Origin: Straminergon stramineum
Lineage: Eukaryota > Streptophyta > Bryopsida > Hypnales > Calliergonaceae
Direction of reading: 5' to 3'
Length of the DNA stretch: 64,000 bases
Assembly (NCBI GenBank): GCA_963920665.1
Contig: OY987265.1
Location: forward strand, 4,097,001-4,161,000
The position numbers and the translations under genes were made by a program. The notes below the pieces were generated by a model. It searched no databases and had not been told where the DNA came from. It saw nothing but the letters and a program-made list of their open reading frames with translations. Positions 31,567 through 44,320 of the stretch are shown one piece after another; within the stretch, counting starts at the first letter, position 1, and every line of letters starts with the position of its first letter.

Positions 31567-33476
31567 GTTTTGTCTGACGAAGAAAAAAGATCAATCTACG
31601 ATCGTTTTGGTGAAGCTGGTCTTAAAGGTCAAGGTGCAGGGGCAGGGGTGAGTTTCATTCTATTGTACTTTGCCAGCCTTTGCATTTAACATTTCAATGC
31701 AGTAAAATTAGATTGTTTCAGCAGGTTTTAGACAACAACATAATAGCCAATCTTTTCTGTTATTGATGGGGAGATCTTTGTATGTTCACAGTGATCGTTC
31801 AGAGGCCTCCCTACACGTCATTGTGACCATACGAAGACCTACCCTTGAATTATAATAAAGATCATCTTTACTATGTTATCTAAACTTCTTGAAACATCTT
31901 GAAACAGTCCAATTTTACTGAAAACGCCCTTGTCGACATCTTGAACAGTAATTCTTCTTCCTTAAGGCTTTCTTGTCATAGTTCATCAGCCTTTCGTGTC
32001 TATTCTTTCATACAGGAGTACAATAATCCCTTTGATCTTTTCGAGTCACTCTTTGGAGGCGGGGGCATGGGCGGAGGCATGGGCACCAGTTCTCGCAGCA
32101 GAGCTCAACAAGGGGACGATGAACGCTATGACTTGACACTCGACTTCAAGGCGGCTATTTTTGGAGTGGAGCAGGATATCAAAGTGACTCGCTTGGAGGA
32201 GTGTAACACGTGCAGTGGCTCGGGGGCAAAAGCGGGAACCACACCGACCTCATGCTCAACCTGTGGGGGTCAAGGCCAAGTGTTAACTACTGCACAAACT
32301 CCTCTGGGAATGTTTCAGCAGGTGAGCTTCCAAAGTCTTCAAATCTTGTGTATGTTGGTCGGGGAGTGCAACTTAAACCTTGCAATGGACAATGCTTTGA
32401 TATGTCAGTTGCTACTTGCTCAAGATAGGAGGTTGTAAAATCAATAGGGATTCTTGGATGGACAGATATGCTTGTGGTGACCATATTAGGGCATATATAC
32501 TGACCATTACTCAGGTCTGAACTTCTGCTGGGAGTTCAGACAAGTAAAATGGTTATCCCCATGATCGCATCTGTCCATTTATGAACGCCTATTGCTTTTA
32601 CAACCTTCTACCTTGAGCAAGTAGCAAGTCATGCGAGAATGAAGGGTTTGAAATTAGAGAAGAGGATATGAGAGGTTTGGATTATTCGATTTCACCTCCA
32701 AACATATGTGCCCTACTGCAGGGATCAGATTGGGAACTCCAACTAAAAAGGAGTACCCCGTTAACAATTGACAAATTACTAAAAATGTTTTTATGAGGAC
32801 ATATACAAACAATGACAAAAAGTGCAAAAAATGTGACCTTTTTGCACTCTGCCTTGTCCACATACAAACAATTTCTGTCTGTGTTCTATTGCTTTTCCCA
32901 TTTTGTAAGTTTTTAATGATGTTTTTTTGTCCAATGCATCAGGTGGCCACTTGTCCTTCCTGCCACGGCGCAGGAGAAACGTCCGCACCCTGTTCAGCAT
33001 GTCGTGGAGACGGCAGAATGAGGATTCAGAAGCGAATTAGTTTGAAGATTCCAGCTGGTGTGGACTCAGGCAGCAGGCTCCGAGTGCGTTCAGAGGGCAA
33101 CGCAGGGCGCAAGGGTGGCCCTCCTGGAGACTTGTACGTTTTCATCAACGTCAAGTCCGACCCAGAGTTGAAGAGAGATGGAACCAACATTTACTTCTCA
33201 GCTAAAGTGTCTTACATTGACGCCATCTTGGGCACCACTGTGAAAGTGCCCACTGTTGATGGTTCCGTGGACTTGAAAATCCCTGCTGGAATCCAACCTG
33301 GAAGCTCCCTGGTGATGGCCAAACGCGGTGTGCCTGTCATGGGGAAGCCGAACATGCGTGGTGATCAGTTGGTCCGAGTCGTGGTCCAGATTCCTAACAA
33401 ACTCAGTAAAGAGGAGAGGAAGCTGGTTGAGGAGCTGCAAGACATGTCGAAACCCAGAGTTGCAGCCACTAGGTAA
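31567..33476 (+). CDS. DnaJ (Hsp40) family protein lacking its J domain; plastid DJA-type zinc-finger and C-terminal domains
   Basis: Three intact exons, 31567-31647, 32016-32321 and 32943-33476, all phase 0, encode 306 residues ending ..KPRVAATR. They match the chloroplast DnaJ A group: [21 protein letters not shown] (end of J domain), the G/F linker [20 protein letters not shown], four complete zinc-finger repeats ([32 protein letters not shown]), then [38 protein letters not shown] and [20 protein letters not shown]. Such proteins normally bind Hsp70 through HPD in the J domain and hold clients with the C-terminal domains. Exon 1 begins exactly where the J domain's last helix ends, and nothing upstream in the window encodes the transit peptide or HPD. 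The CCT1 remnant and another gene occupy that space. It is therefore either a 5'-truncated duplicate (pseudogene) or a shortened gene. The reading frame itself is undamaged. Confidence 0.85.
32409..32628. mobile_element. MITE in the second DnaJ intron (220 bp)
   Basis: TTGCTACTTGCTCAAGATAG at 32409 and its imperfect inverse ending at 32628. Inner arms also pair (ATGGACAGAT with ATCTGTCCAT). GTCA flanks both ends. It accounts for about a third of the intron. Confidence 0.8.
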
Positions 33477-36400
33477 TAATTTTGACACAGCCTAGAGCCT
33501 TTTCGGTCATTCAGGGAGTTCGAATTTAGGTGAATTTCTAGACCAACAAATATTCACTGAAATACATGATTGATAAGATTCTTTGGTTGATAGATCCTGC
33601 GAACGCAATTCTTTGTAGAAGAGTAAATTATTCAGGTAGTAGATCAGAAATTCCAGTATATGTGATTTATTTTGGTCACACGGTTATCATCAAGATTCAG
33701 CTGTTGGTTCTGCAATTTTGACAATACAGAGGTGAAGATTTAGACCGTTTTGTTTACACGTAGAGCTCTTGATGTCACAGCCTAGCCTAGCACCCAAAGT
33801 GCTTGTGATTATATGAAGCAGTTCTGTAACGTAGTGACAATCCATATTTTTGCATTTACAAGCGAGTGTTGCAATTAAAAGTGAGTGAAGAATTGCATAT
33901 GTTACGAAGGTGGTTGAAGTCCTTTTCACACTAATTGGACCTCTTGTTATCACATTTGGATTCAATGTCGAGTGTCCGAACGGAATGGTGAGTGCAGAGT
34001 GAGTGTTGAACTGGTTAAAGTCCATTCCCTAGACTTTGGTGAGACAACAGTGCATTTGATGCCAGTGAAGGTGCTATTAAAGAGTGAGTACTTGGAAGCA
34101 AAGATGATTTTTAGGGTATCTGAGTTCTTGTTTGATTATATTCTTGGAAATAGATTGATATCTCGTGTCCCATTTGCAGTCCTTAGTCTCTACAATACAT
34201 CCTCACCTCTTCAATCTGATCTTATTGTTGGGGTCCCAAAAAATAAGCACTCCTTCCGTTTGGAAATAGTGTATCCATTCTCATTGGTGATTGTACTAAG
34301 AATGGATACACTATTTCCAAATGGAGGGAGTACTACATAATTTGCATGCGTGACAAATGTGTTGCAATCAATGATACAGAAGTGTGACAAGTTGTTGAGA
34401 TACTCCAAAATGATGCTTAAATAAAAGTTATAATGTAGAGGTCTGAGTATGAAGGAGATTGATTTTGGTCTTGGTTTGTGTGAACTAGCGATAACAATGT
34501 ATGACTCTTTTTTCCACCCATAAAAGGAAGGGGAGAGTTCATCCAATAATCTTCTTTGGAATTCTTTAGGAGGCAATTTATAATAGTCAAAATGAAATAT
34601 GCTAGGAATTGATCTTGCAAGAGATCTTTTTAGTACATTTGTTGACATGTAGCTTAAGAATTTGAATGCATCCTTGTTTGTTACTTTGGAGGGTTTTGCT
34701 TTTGAGGGTAAGGCAAAAGAGCCACATATAGATCTTATATTATGTTATGGTTCAAACCACCTGAACATATTGTTCCACTATTAATAGTTCCATATACATA
34801 TGTTCAAATAACTTCAATCGTAATTGCAGTGTCACACTATACCCAAATTGACTATGTATTCAAACAATTTCACATCAACATTCTCCACTAACACATCCAT
34901 CACCTACACATAAATACAATTCAAAGAATTTACATATTGCAATGATTGTTTTTGACTAGAATCCATAAACTCCAAAATCAACAAATAGCAATCACTAATA
35001 CAATCAACTCCAACATATGGTTATAGCATACAATCCTTTATAGTCATTTCAATTGGAATAGATGTATGGTAGGAACCACACATATATAACCACTATCTAC
35101 CATCAAACATATTCTATATATGCCTATCAACAACATTGCAATTAAATACTCTACATATATATTTCTTCACAAAAAAAACTATAAAATTATCAATTACTAC
35201 CCTATATTTTTGACCTAACATAACACAACAATAAACAAAATAAAATAAAATACTCACAAAGCCTACTACAAAATCCTATTCATAAAAATAAATTCAAAAA
35301 CTCATATACATATAAACTTACAAAACCATATATGTCCACTCAATTCTACAAATATACACCACACTACACATGCACATTGCTATTTGCAACTATAAATACT
35401 AACATCCCAACAATGTTGAAATTACTTAAGAACAAAAATTACAAACTCCATTATACACACACACAAAAATTAATTTCATAGTTATGAATAGGTAGAATCT
35501 ACTTCATAATTATATGGGCCTCGAGATGAATACACTCTTAATTTACACCAACCATATAATAAAATGGTTGGAGATACTTCTTTTATTAGGATTCAAAGAT
35601 GTTTGCAATTCTAGTTCTTAGGTCCTTTTCCACGGGGTGGATGGACAAAGTATTAAGAGACACATTAGAAAGAAGTTTAAACTTAGACCACTTGACAATG
35701 TGCACAAAAGGAGGGTTTTTTTTTTACTTTGAACATCTTTAGTGAAAGCACTTGTTGGCTTTTTATATATTGTTGTACCAATTCTTATAGGAACAAGGAT
35801 GAAATCTCTATGAACCAAAGATAATGCTTGGATATATAACTTTCTCTCATTTTTGACAAACCTACTAGCATCAAAATGCCCTTGAGATTTGCTTGTCATA
35901 GTATTACAAAATTAATAAAAAGAATTTCATAAGAGAATTTGGATCAAGCATTGGCATTTTAAATAAACAAACTCAACTTGAAGTTGAATATCCTTCATTT
36001 TCTATATGAATCTTTTTTTTCAATTGTCTCTAATGTGTCTTTTAATAAGAATAAAATCTTATTATATAGGTTTAATAATACTAATTTTTAAATAAATTTA
36101 TTGTAAATCTTTTAAAATTATTTATTTTTTCTCTTTTCATTTATATTTAAAGAAATTATTTATATTTATGTTTTCAAAATCCATTTTAAATTCTGAGATG
36201 CATTTAGATTTCTTAAATATTATATTGTTGGATTCGTATCTTCAAAGCTACAAGAATTTTATTGGAATATAATGTTCTTTAATACTTCTAATATTGTAGC
36301 CCCAAAGTAGGTTTGGCAAAAAATATTTTAAAAACATAGAGTAAATTTTTTTGGAAATTAGTGTTTTCATTAGTTGAAATCGATTGAAATTAAAGTCAGA

Positions 36401-36777
36401 TAATGTTTGAAAATGGAATAATTTTTTAGCGAAGTATCATGTGCACCATGAAATATCAAGATAATTTGAATGATGACATGAAGGGCTAACTTCACTCATG
36501 AGTTGTGAACACTAGTAGAAAACTATGTTGCGGTGAACAAAATCTAGGTGACATTTTTGTTCACCACAACATGATTTTTTTCTCTTCATGAAGAGTGGAG
36601 AGGTCTTTCTTATAGAGAAATTCATTATAATTCATCAATTTCCAAAAGATATATATGCAACAATTTGAAGCAAGGTCTTCTATACAAGCAATTGTCTTCT
36701 CTCCATAAATCAAACATGAAATATCTTGTGACATTATGTGAGAAACATAAGCTTGCAAAATTCTACATAAATTGAGT
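33477..36777. other. Gene-free AT-rich region
   Basis: No gene recognised. The first 200-300 bp would be the 3' UTR of the DnaJ-like gene. It contains a small Stowaway-like MITE (34251-34331) and a hairpin near 36515-36565 (CTATGTTGCGGTGAACAAAA and its inverse), beginning CACTAGTAGAAAA, which resembles a CACTA terminus. 34700-35460 is a long A/C-rich, G-poor stretch. Confidence 0.55.
34251..34331. mobile_element. Stowaway-like MITE (81 bp)
   Basis: The left arm CTCCTTCCGTTTGGAAATAG and the right arm CTATTTCCAAATGGAGGGAG are inverse over about 31 bp. CTCCNTCCGTTT is the typical Stowaway (Tc1/mariner) terminus, and TA follows the right end. The loop is about 20 nt. Confidence 0.85.
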
Positions 36778-39730
36778 AAAACATGTTGAATTTTAATGAA
36801 TGGAAAATTGGATATTGAACCTAATTTTTCAAATTACTTTACATTTTAGCAACAATGTATCAACATTTCTTCCTTCCCTACAATAACATAAAATATATTA
36901 TATACAATTAAAATTTGGTCTTATACAAAGGGGGATTGTATATTGAAGAGTGTATGGAATTGGATTTTGAAGTACTAAAGCAACAAAGCTTATATTGGTC
37001 TAAATAATTATAGAAGTTTCTTTGGCTTACTTCTTTATATTAAGATAATACAAATTCTATACTATATTGGATCCCTTAAGAACACTAAATTTTGCTAATT
37101 AATAATTAGATAAATTAGTGCACCAAGATGCTTATGGGTGGAATTCATTGTTAGAGTGGGGCCCAAAAGAAATGTGTAATCTATTGTGAGCATTTTATAT
37201 TTTATATTCTTAATTAGTATAAGATATTGAAATCTAGGATTTTTTTATTTCTCCTAAAACTTGTAATTTCAAATGTAATGATATTTAGGTTTTGAAAATC
37301 TACATGAATTTGATTTAGGATCTTATTAAGTAAAATCATTTAAGGATTTTTTATTCAATAAATACAATTTGTGGTTAATTGGGTATTAGAAGTCATATCA
37401 ACCACTACAACTATCGTATTTACATCCACCATTCCATTATCACTAAGATTATAAGTCCAATATGTTTCATGGTGAGGGTTTTGATTTTGACACAAAATAG
37501 TGTCCAATTTTTTGGGGGACATTCACTCACATTGCAAAGGAGCTTTGATCTAGAATTTTGCTTCAAATCTATCATTTTCAAATTCAATATATATACAATT
37601 CAAACATTTAGTGCCATTCAAAATCTAAGTACAATTTAGAAATATCTTTACTTCAAAATTTGGAAGGACAAAACCACAATATAAACATAAGGTTATTTTG
37701 AAAATAAAGACTTTTTTTATATCAAATGCTTAGAAGTAGAATATTTTGCAATTGTCATATTTTCAACTTTAGACTAATTGGCAACAATATGTTTCCACTT
37801 GTTTCTACTACACTTTTCACCAAGGTTATACCATCTAAATTAAGCCATTCTATTTCAGCTACTAGACTATAAAGGCTATTTTAAGAATGACCCTATTGTG
37901 GCTATATAAGAACCAAGAGTGTATTGTTTTGGTATGTATGAAGTCATGTGCATTCTTAGGATGTAGCGATGGTACTTTTGAAGTGTGCCAATGATGGATT
38001 AGGAGTGATTTTGTGATCACAATAGGATAGTGTATTCTTTGGGTCTAAAATCACCAAAGAATGAGTCCACTATAGGATAGTGACACTATGTCAACTACGA
38101 CCATTTTAGGATACTATTGTGGTCTCTTTGGATTATTCACAATGTATGATGATCATTATGAATACACTTTAAGTTGAAACTAGACATATTAGAGATCACA
38201 TGGGAAAAGAAAACACAACAATATCACTTATAGATGGAAAGATAATAATATTTGATCATGAGGGTGTTAAAACTATGAAAGTGATTTGAAGTCTTTCAAT
38301 CTTTTTTTCACATACCAAATCTAAAAAATTGGTCACCAGAAAGATATGAGGTTAAAGGGCATAACATGCACAACCCCAATCAATTTTTGGCTTCTCAAAA
38401 TCTAGTCTAGAATTTTTTTAAATGAATTTTGAAACTGATTTTTTCTCTAAGATCTAGTGTGTTTGAGACTCATTTCCAATTTGAGTCCTCAACACTAGAA
38501 AATCAAGATTTGCAATGGACCCCCTTGCACAAAATCTTGAATAGAAAAATCATAAACATTCATTTTGAATATCGAATTTTTGATGCTAAAACTAGACTTC
38601 AAAATTAATTTAAAAAAATATTAACTATTATAAATAGCAACTTGGTCAAGTTTTATTTAACATCATTGTATTGTCGACACCAAAATTTGGTACCTCGGCT
38701 GGGCATTTAGAGGTTATGGACTTTAGGGATATGCATTTCAAAATTCATAACCAAAATTCACAATTTGTTAGAAAATATGATTCCTTTTTCTATTATTTTT
38801 TATACAATTTGTCCACATGTGGAAAAAATTGATACATCCATGATCTTCCAAAGGACAGGAAATTGTAGCTTCAATGCCAGATAGCTAACCTTCCATGGAT
38901 TTGGAGCAAGCTTCCATATATTAAGTTATAAGGTAGTCTGCTCTTAAAGCGACCATGCTCTAAAAGCGATTATGGCACAGGGGTACATTTTGCTTTCTTT
39001 CATGTACCAACACTGTTCATTTCAGGAGATGGTCGCTTTTAGTGACTACTGCATTTCAACTTCAAAAATTTGTAACTAATTCCACAAAGGTCCAAAAAAT
39101 ATGAAACAACTTGGGTTAGATGCCAATTCCATTTTTCTTCCTACTAAAATTGACTGAAAATTGTTATAAGGAATTTTGCTTCCCCGAAAAAGCAATCAGC
39201 TCTTAAATGGTCGCTTTAAGAGCAGACTACATTACACAGAGGCAACTAAACCTTGTAGTAAAGAAATTTCAGATTTCTACATGGATGTGGGCAATAGTGC
39301 AAGGAGGGGATTAAAATTGTCAACCGACAAATTTTTTAAGGAATAAAGGAAAGGATCTTAAAAAGTAGGGGAAGCAACTTTCAAACTTCTAATAAAATAT
39401 TTTTAACATTGAACTTGAACTTTTGGTTGCTTTTTGTTTGACAAAGAGGCAAAGTTACTCCTAAAATGTAATTTCTTCCTATTTACATAAAAGAGAAAAC
39501 ATCATTACTTCTCTTGAGAAGTACTGTGGGACCTTGGATAAACAAACTGTTAATTCACGCCAACCCAATAGTGCTTGGAGTTACTTTTCTCTATTAAAGC
39601 ATTATGAAACTTGGCAAAAGCAATTCCATGTGTGAAAAACTTAAATTTTCATTCCCAATTCCAATATAACTTACCATGGAAGTTCACTCTAGTAACTTAG
39701 TGTGAGTGACCAAGCAACCAACTTGGTTAT
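36778..39730 (+). repeat. Large dispersed repeat, copy 1 (about 3 kb)
   Basis: Matches, in inverted orientation and over its length, the sequence at 58641-63520. Anchor pairs: AACATGTTGAATTTTAATGA near 36781 with its inverse near 63500; TTAATTAGTATAAGATATTG near 37212 with its inverse near 61060; CAACAATATGTTTCC-type sequence near 37780 with 60500; TCCACATGTGGA near 38811 with 59993; and CTTGGCAAAAGCAATTCCAT near 39611 with 58715. Copy 1 contains MITE C and about 0.5 kb (about 38175-38690) absent from copy 2. No coding domain was found in either copy, so this is a non-autonomous element or segmental duplicate. Confidence 0.8.
38934..39232. mobile_element. MITE C (about 299 bp)
   Basis: The left TIR GTAGTCTGCTCTTAAAGCGA and the right TIR TCGCTTTAAGAGCAGACTAC are perfect over 20+ bp. 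Inner words (TTTTAGTGACTACTG, GCTCTAAAAGCGA) repeat the TIR. The inverted copy of the host repeat near 59900 lacks it. Related to the element at 18061-18698. Confidence 0.88.
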
Positions 39731-39760
39731 AGTCTGTAGCTCTAAACCACAGATGGAATA

Positions 39761-39989
39761 TAACCCATAAACGTCGACACAGCCATTTTGTGGCCAATGG
39801 ATGAGAAGAAATCTCTCTATTTAGGACAAAACTACATCTATTCATCCTTCAAATTTTGTGCGGAAAGGAAAGATCTTCTACAGTACTTTGACCTTCAATG
39901 TGTATTTTTTATTTTTTTAAAGTAGATGATGTCACACAGTTCCAAAAGCCATGATTTCCACAATCACCAGTCTGTCCTTTAAGGGATAA
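39761..39989 (+). mobile_element. Family A MITE, copy 4 (229 bp)
   Basis: TAACCCATAAACGTCGACAC to AAGGGATAA. Same body as the other copies (GGAAAGATCTTCTACAGTA, GATGATGTCACACAG), the most divergent of the four. Confidence 0.75.
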
Positions 39990-40431
39990 GTTACTAGCAA
40001 CTTCAAATTACAAAGAATTGTTGCACTCACATGGAGTTAGAACGCTCATTCATCACACAGGCCCTCACTAGGTTTTCATCGTTGCCATCATCAATGTTGG
40101 ATGGAAGAATAGGATGATAACATGACGGATTTTGTGTTAGAAAAATCGCCAACCATCGATCTCAAGAGGAATTAATTGAGATCCACATTGTTAAAAAAAT
40201 TATCCCCTCAAAAGACCAAAGAGTCAAGCAGCCCTGCCTATAAGGTAGGAGGTCTATAAAGTGCCCATCTAAGAGCTGAAACTTAATTTTGGGGAGGTGA
40301 AACTTCTTGAAATATTTTCCAATAAAATTTCCTTAAAAGACAAGAGAAATTGACTTCTAACCTAGTCGTTTCATATTTTTTGGAGCTTTGTAAAATTAGT
40401 TATGAATTTTTGAAGTCGAAATGGCATAGGG

Positions 40432-40540
40432 CTTTGAAACCACCCACCTCCTCAAATGCATACTTTTGGTACATCCCTGTAAAGATGAAAAAATCCCATA
40501 TACAAACAATGTATATTTGAGGAGGTGGGCGGTTTTAGAG
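40432..40540. repeat. Hairpin with about 32-bp arms
   Basis: GGCTTTGAAACCACCCACCT pairs with AGGTGGGCGGTTTTAGAGCC, and the arms continue through CCTCAAATGCATAC / GTATATTTGAGG. Probably a very small MITE. Confidence 0.75.
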
Positions 40541-41711
40541 CCTGAGCAGATTTTGAGCTTCCTATAGTATTTGTCCCTACCTCAAAAAATCACCATTCAT
40601 TGATCTCAGGAGGAATTAATGGCAACCCCAACTCCACCCCCCTTGTTGATTTGCATTGTTAACCCCTAAAGTTCCTTGACTATATTTTCACCAAAACCAC
40701 TCCAAAACTACCATCTCTAGTACAAGTACCAAATTTTAGGAAATTTTTTTTTCCGGATATATGTAATTGTAGGATGTTACAATACGTTGGTTTCAGAAGA
40801 TGTGGAAAAAATTTCAAAAATTTTCACCACATAGATTGCGAGATATTAGTGTTTAAATTGATAGAAATCATTTTTTCTAGCCTTGTGAAAAACAAGACAA
40901 CAACACTCCATAAGGTCACTGTCCCTTGAAAAGATGTAAACAAGTCTTGTTTTGCCATTACACCCCCCCTTTTGGAAAAAAAGTAGAGCCATTGATTTGG
41001 ATTTTAAAAAATGTCCCCCCCCCTCCAATGTTGTTGATTTGCAAAACGTGTAGAAAAATGTGTGACCATTGATGGTGTCAATATTGAATACAATACTAAA
41101 TATGATATGTTTCCAAGTACTAAATAAGATACTATATACTATATATTGCATATGAATATGTAGAATATGGAATGCATATACACATCAGTATACAAAATAC
41201 GTTGGCAATTATATCCTATATTGATTGCCACCTCATGATCTATACAAAATATGAATATGAGGGGCACAAATTTTGTTTTACAATAATAATTTTCCAATTC
41301 ATGAATAAATTAAATGGCATAATGCACTTTTATCAATATCACTATCACCTCAAAAGAGGCAGTAACTATTTGTACTCTAGTCACATTTGTATGAAAAAAT
41401 GTCCATGTTGTTGGTACTTTTTTGGATTCATTCCTCAATGCAAGTTGGCTACATGTTTGAAAATTTTTAGATGACTTGGAATTGTACAACATATAGAAAA
41501 AAAGTAGTAAGTAGAAAGAAGTAGAAAATGATTTAAATTAATTAATTGGTAAGAATTTGGTTATGGAATTGAAAAATGCCAATCCAAATGGTTGTAATGT
41601 TGTAATAAAAAATCTACATCCTATGATTTCATTTGTTTTTCAAAATTTTCAAAATTGAGTTAAATAAAAGACTTCAAAGTTTATTTGGGAGTAGAGATAA
41701 CATAACTACGA

Positions 41712-42282
41712 TGGGTACACCCAAAATGGCGCAATGCCTTAAAGTGCACCCTAGATTAAGCCCTCAAATGGTGTAGTTATCTACTAAAAATTATTAGTAA
41801 GTGAATATGGTAGTTCATCAAAGAACCATTGGCCATTTTAGTATTTGTAACATGCTTCTAAGCTCACATCACACATTCATTTGTTTCTGTGACAAGGTAA
41901 TCATTCTTTTCTCTTCTTTGAAACACATGGACAATTCCCATTGATTACTGACAAGCTTTTCTATTGCTTGTTGGTTACTAATTTGTGGGTTTTTTTCCAT
42001 TGTTTTAAACATGATTGCAACTCCATTTCTTTTCATTCTAACACCTGGGGAGGGGAACTTTGTGCATGTGATTGCTGATTTTTAGTTTAGCCTATGAGCG
42101 CTTTTGAATACTCTACTTCCAAAACTTTGCACCCCTACTTGGTCTCATATTTGTCAAAATCTGAATTCTTTTTGTGCATTTCTTCCTCTTCTACACATCT
42201 CTTCACAATCATGTATTCACTATTATCTACTTAGCCTTCTAATTACTCATAGCCCAACTTTTGGTCCTTTTGGGTGTACCCA
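41712..42282. mobile_element. Possible TIR element (571 bp)
   Basis: TGGGTACACCCAAAA at 41712-41726 and TTTTGGGTGTACCCA at 42268-42282 are perfect 15-bp inverse repeats. No target duplication was identified, so this is tentative. Confidence 0.5.
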
Positions 42283-44320
42283 CCTTATCCACAAACTAAA
42301 ATTCCTCATAACTTTCATGTCATTGATCAAAATCAAAGAATTCAAAACTTTATAGGTATATATTAATCTAGAAAACCAATTTCAGATTTTTGTTTTTGAA
42401 AAAAATGATTTTTTTTATCAACCTTGTTGAGGAAAAAAACTACATATCACACCATAACTTTTAAACCATGAAGTCAAAAGTTATGAAAATTGTTGGGCCA
42501 GAAAGAGAAACCTCGTCCCCATGTTCTGTGAAAAGTTCAAAGAAAAAAAATAAAAATTCCATTCATAGTGAGATGCCCCAAATCGCTATGTTGCCAAAAA
42601 ATGCAGCTTGGTGCTTTAGAGGTTAAAAAAACTATCCCCTTAACCCCTAATTGCCTACACGACCATATATGGTTGATCTGAAATTTCAGGCCCATTTTTG
42701 TGTGGGCAGTTAAATTCTTGTGACCGGTTTAAATTTTTTTTCGGGCAGTTTTGAGGGTTAACTACGGAAAACTTTCATTTTTTATTGAGAAAAGTACATG
42801 TTCAATTATTGAGAGGTCTTCAAAGGCATATTTGTACTAAAAGTAGACTGTAAAGCTTGCTAATTTTACTTCATTTCCCGGCTTTATGCAAAGCTTGGCA
42901 ATTTCATTTAATTTGATATCTAAGAAATTGTACTTATCCATTTGCTTTGAGAATGGTCCCAATGAAAAGTTCAAAGTCTTTTCATGATTTTTACCATTGA
43001 GAATTTCAACATGCAAGTGTTTATTTGAAGCCATTTGCAATTTCTACTTAAAAATAAAAATTGCATTTTAACAATTGCAAGGTGGATCTTGTAATGAGTT
43101 TGATATTTTTTCATGTGAAATTAAGTTTTTTTGAACTTCATTTTAGTGTGCTAACACTCTTTGAAGTTGTTCATGTTACCTCCAATCCCAAAAAACATTT
43201 ATATGCAAATTTTTGAAACATTGTGGGCAAAGACAACATATTAAAAATAGAAAATGTACATTTTCCTTGGTATAATATCACAACTCCTAGGAAATTTTGC
43301 ACTCAAAATTGGTGTGCATACTAATAAACAAGCTCTATTAACATCTATACAATTAGATTTGGAAAAAAACACAATTTTCTTCATTGAGGATATCTACAAG
43401 TCAACGCTCTTTTTTCATAGTCAAAATACACTTGGAAAGGCTTAGGCACTCACACTGACAAACAAAACTAAGTACAGATTTGAAACATTTTCATTCAAAC
43501 ATCCATAACATAAGTATCAATGGACAAAGTCCAAAAATGTATACATGAAACTTGTAGTGTGTGACATACTACACATTACCATGGAAGTTTGAAGAAAAAA
43601 TTAGTTGTGATTTGAAAGAAAATTAATTTCAAAGTTAATCATGTCTAAAACTCAATTTTGTTCACCATTTTTGGAATTACCTTATCTTTTGTCAATTTTT
43701 TCTTAGAACTCCAAAAAAACTCTTTGTGCATTGGCATGTTGGTATACATCATTTCAAATTGTTGTACACAAAAATTGAAGGAAATTTACATTTATAGAAA
43801 TCAATTCAAAATATCAACAATTTGATAAACATGCAAATGATGTTGGTTCTCACAATATTTGAATTTTTTTTTTGAATTGAAAGCATGGGATTGCATTGGC
43901 CATCATAGAGAGAGTATAGGTTACAACATGGACCATTGTTATATATTAATGCCCTTGCACTGATTAGAGCAGAAATGGACCTTCTAAGTGCCCCTTCTTT
44001 TGTGTAAGCTTGAAAAAATAAAAGCTATTAGAGACGGTACCTGAAATTGTACCAAATATGTCACTATCTTGTATAACCCCATTGATTGTGGCCATGCAAG
44101 GACCAACACTCTAGACTAAGGCAACACTGAGTGGGTACAGTTGAGAAACAATTTTATATCAGTTTGCATTTCAGTGATTGACATGTACTTTGTGTGGAAA
44201 CAATTTTAATATTCATTTTGTATACTTTAGTGGTCTACCTAAAGCATTTCCACCACTAATGAGGGCAACTTACTGAAAGCAAAATCACCTTTTCATATTC
44301 ACCTTCTTGCACCATTGTTA

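Larger units (their letters stand above)
39990..44320. other. Gene-free repeat-rich region
   Basis: No gene recognised. Contains dispersed-repeat copies with GATCTCARGAGGAATTAAT at about 40155 and 40597; a 110-bp hairpin at 40432-40540; poly-C tracts near 40965 and 41015; a possible TIR element at 41712-42282; and a piece near 41914 (GAAACACATGGACAATT) resembling the LINE 3' end at 46412. Open frames at 40846, 41172, 42104 and 43254 show no domain. Confidence 0.55.

Noticed and set aside
38670..38710. GTCGACACCAAAATTTGGTACC, resembling an LTR-retrotransposon terminus motif
   Set aside because: No matching second LTR, primer-binding site or target duplication could be found around it.
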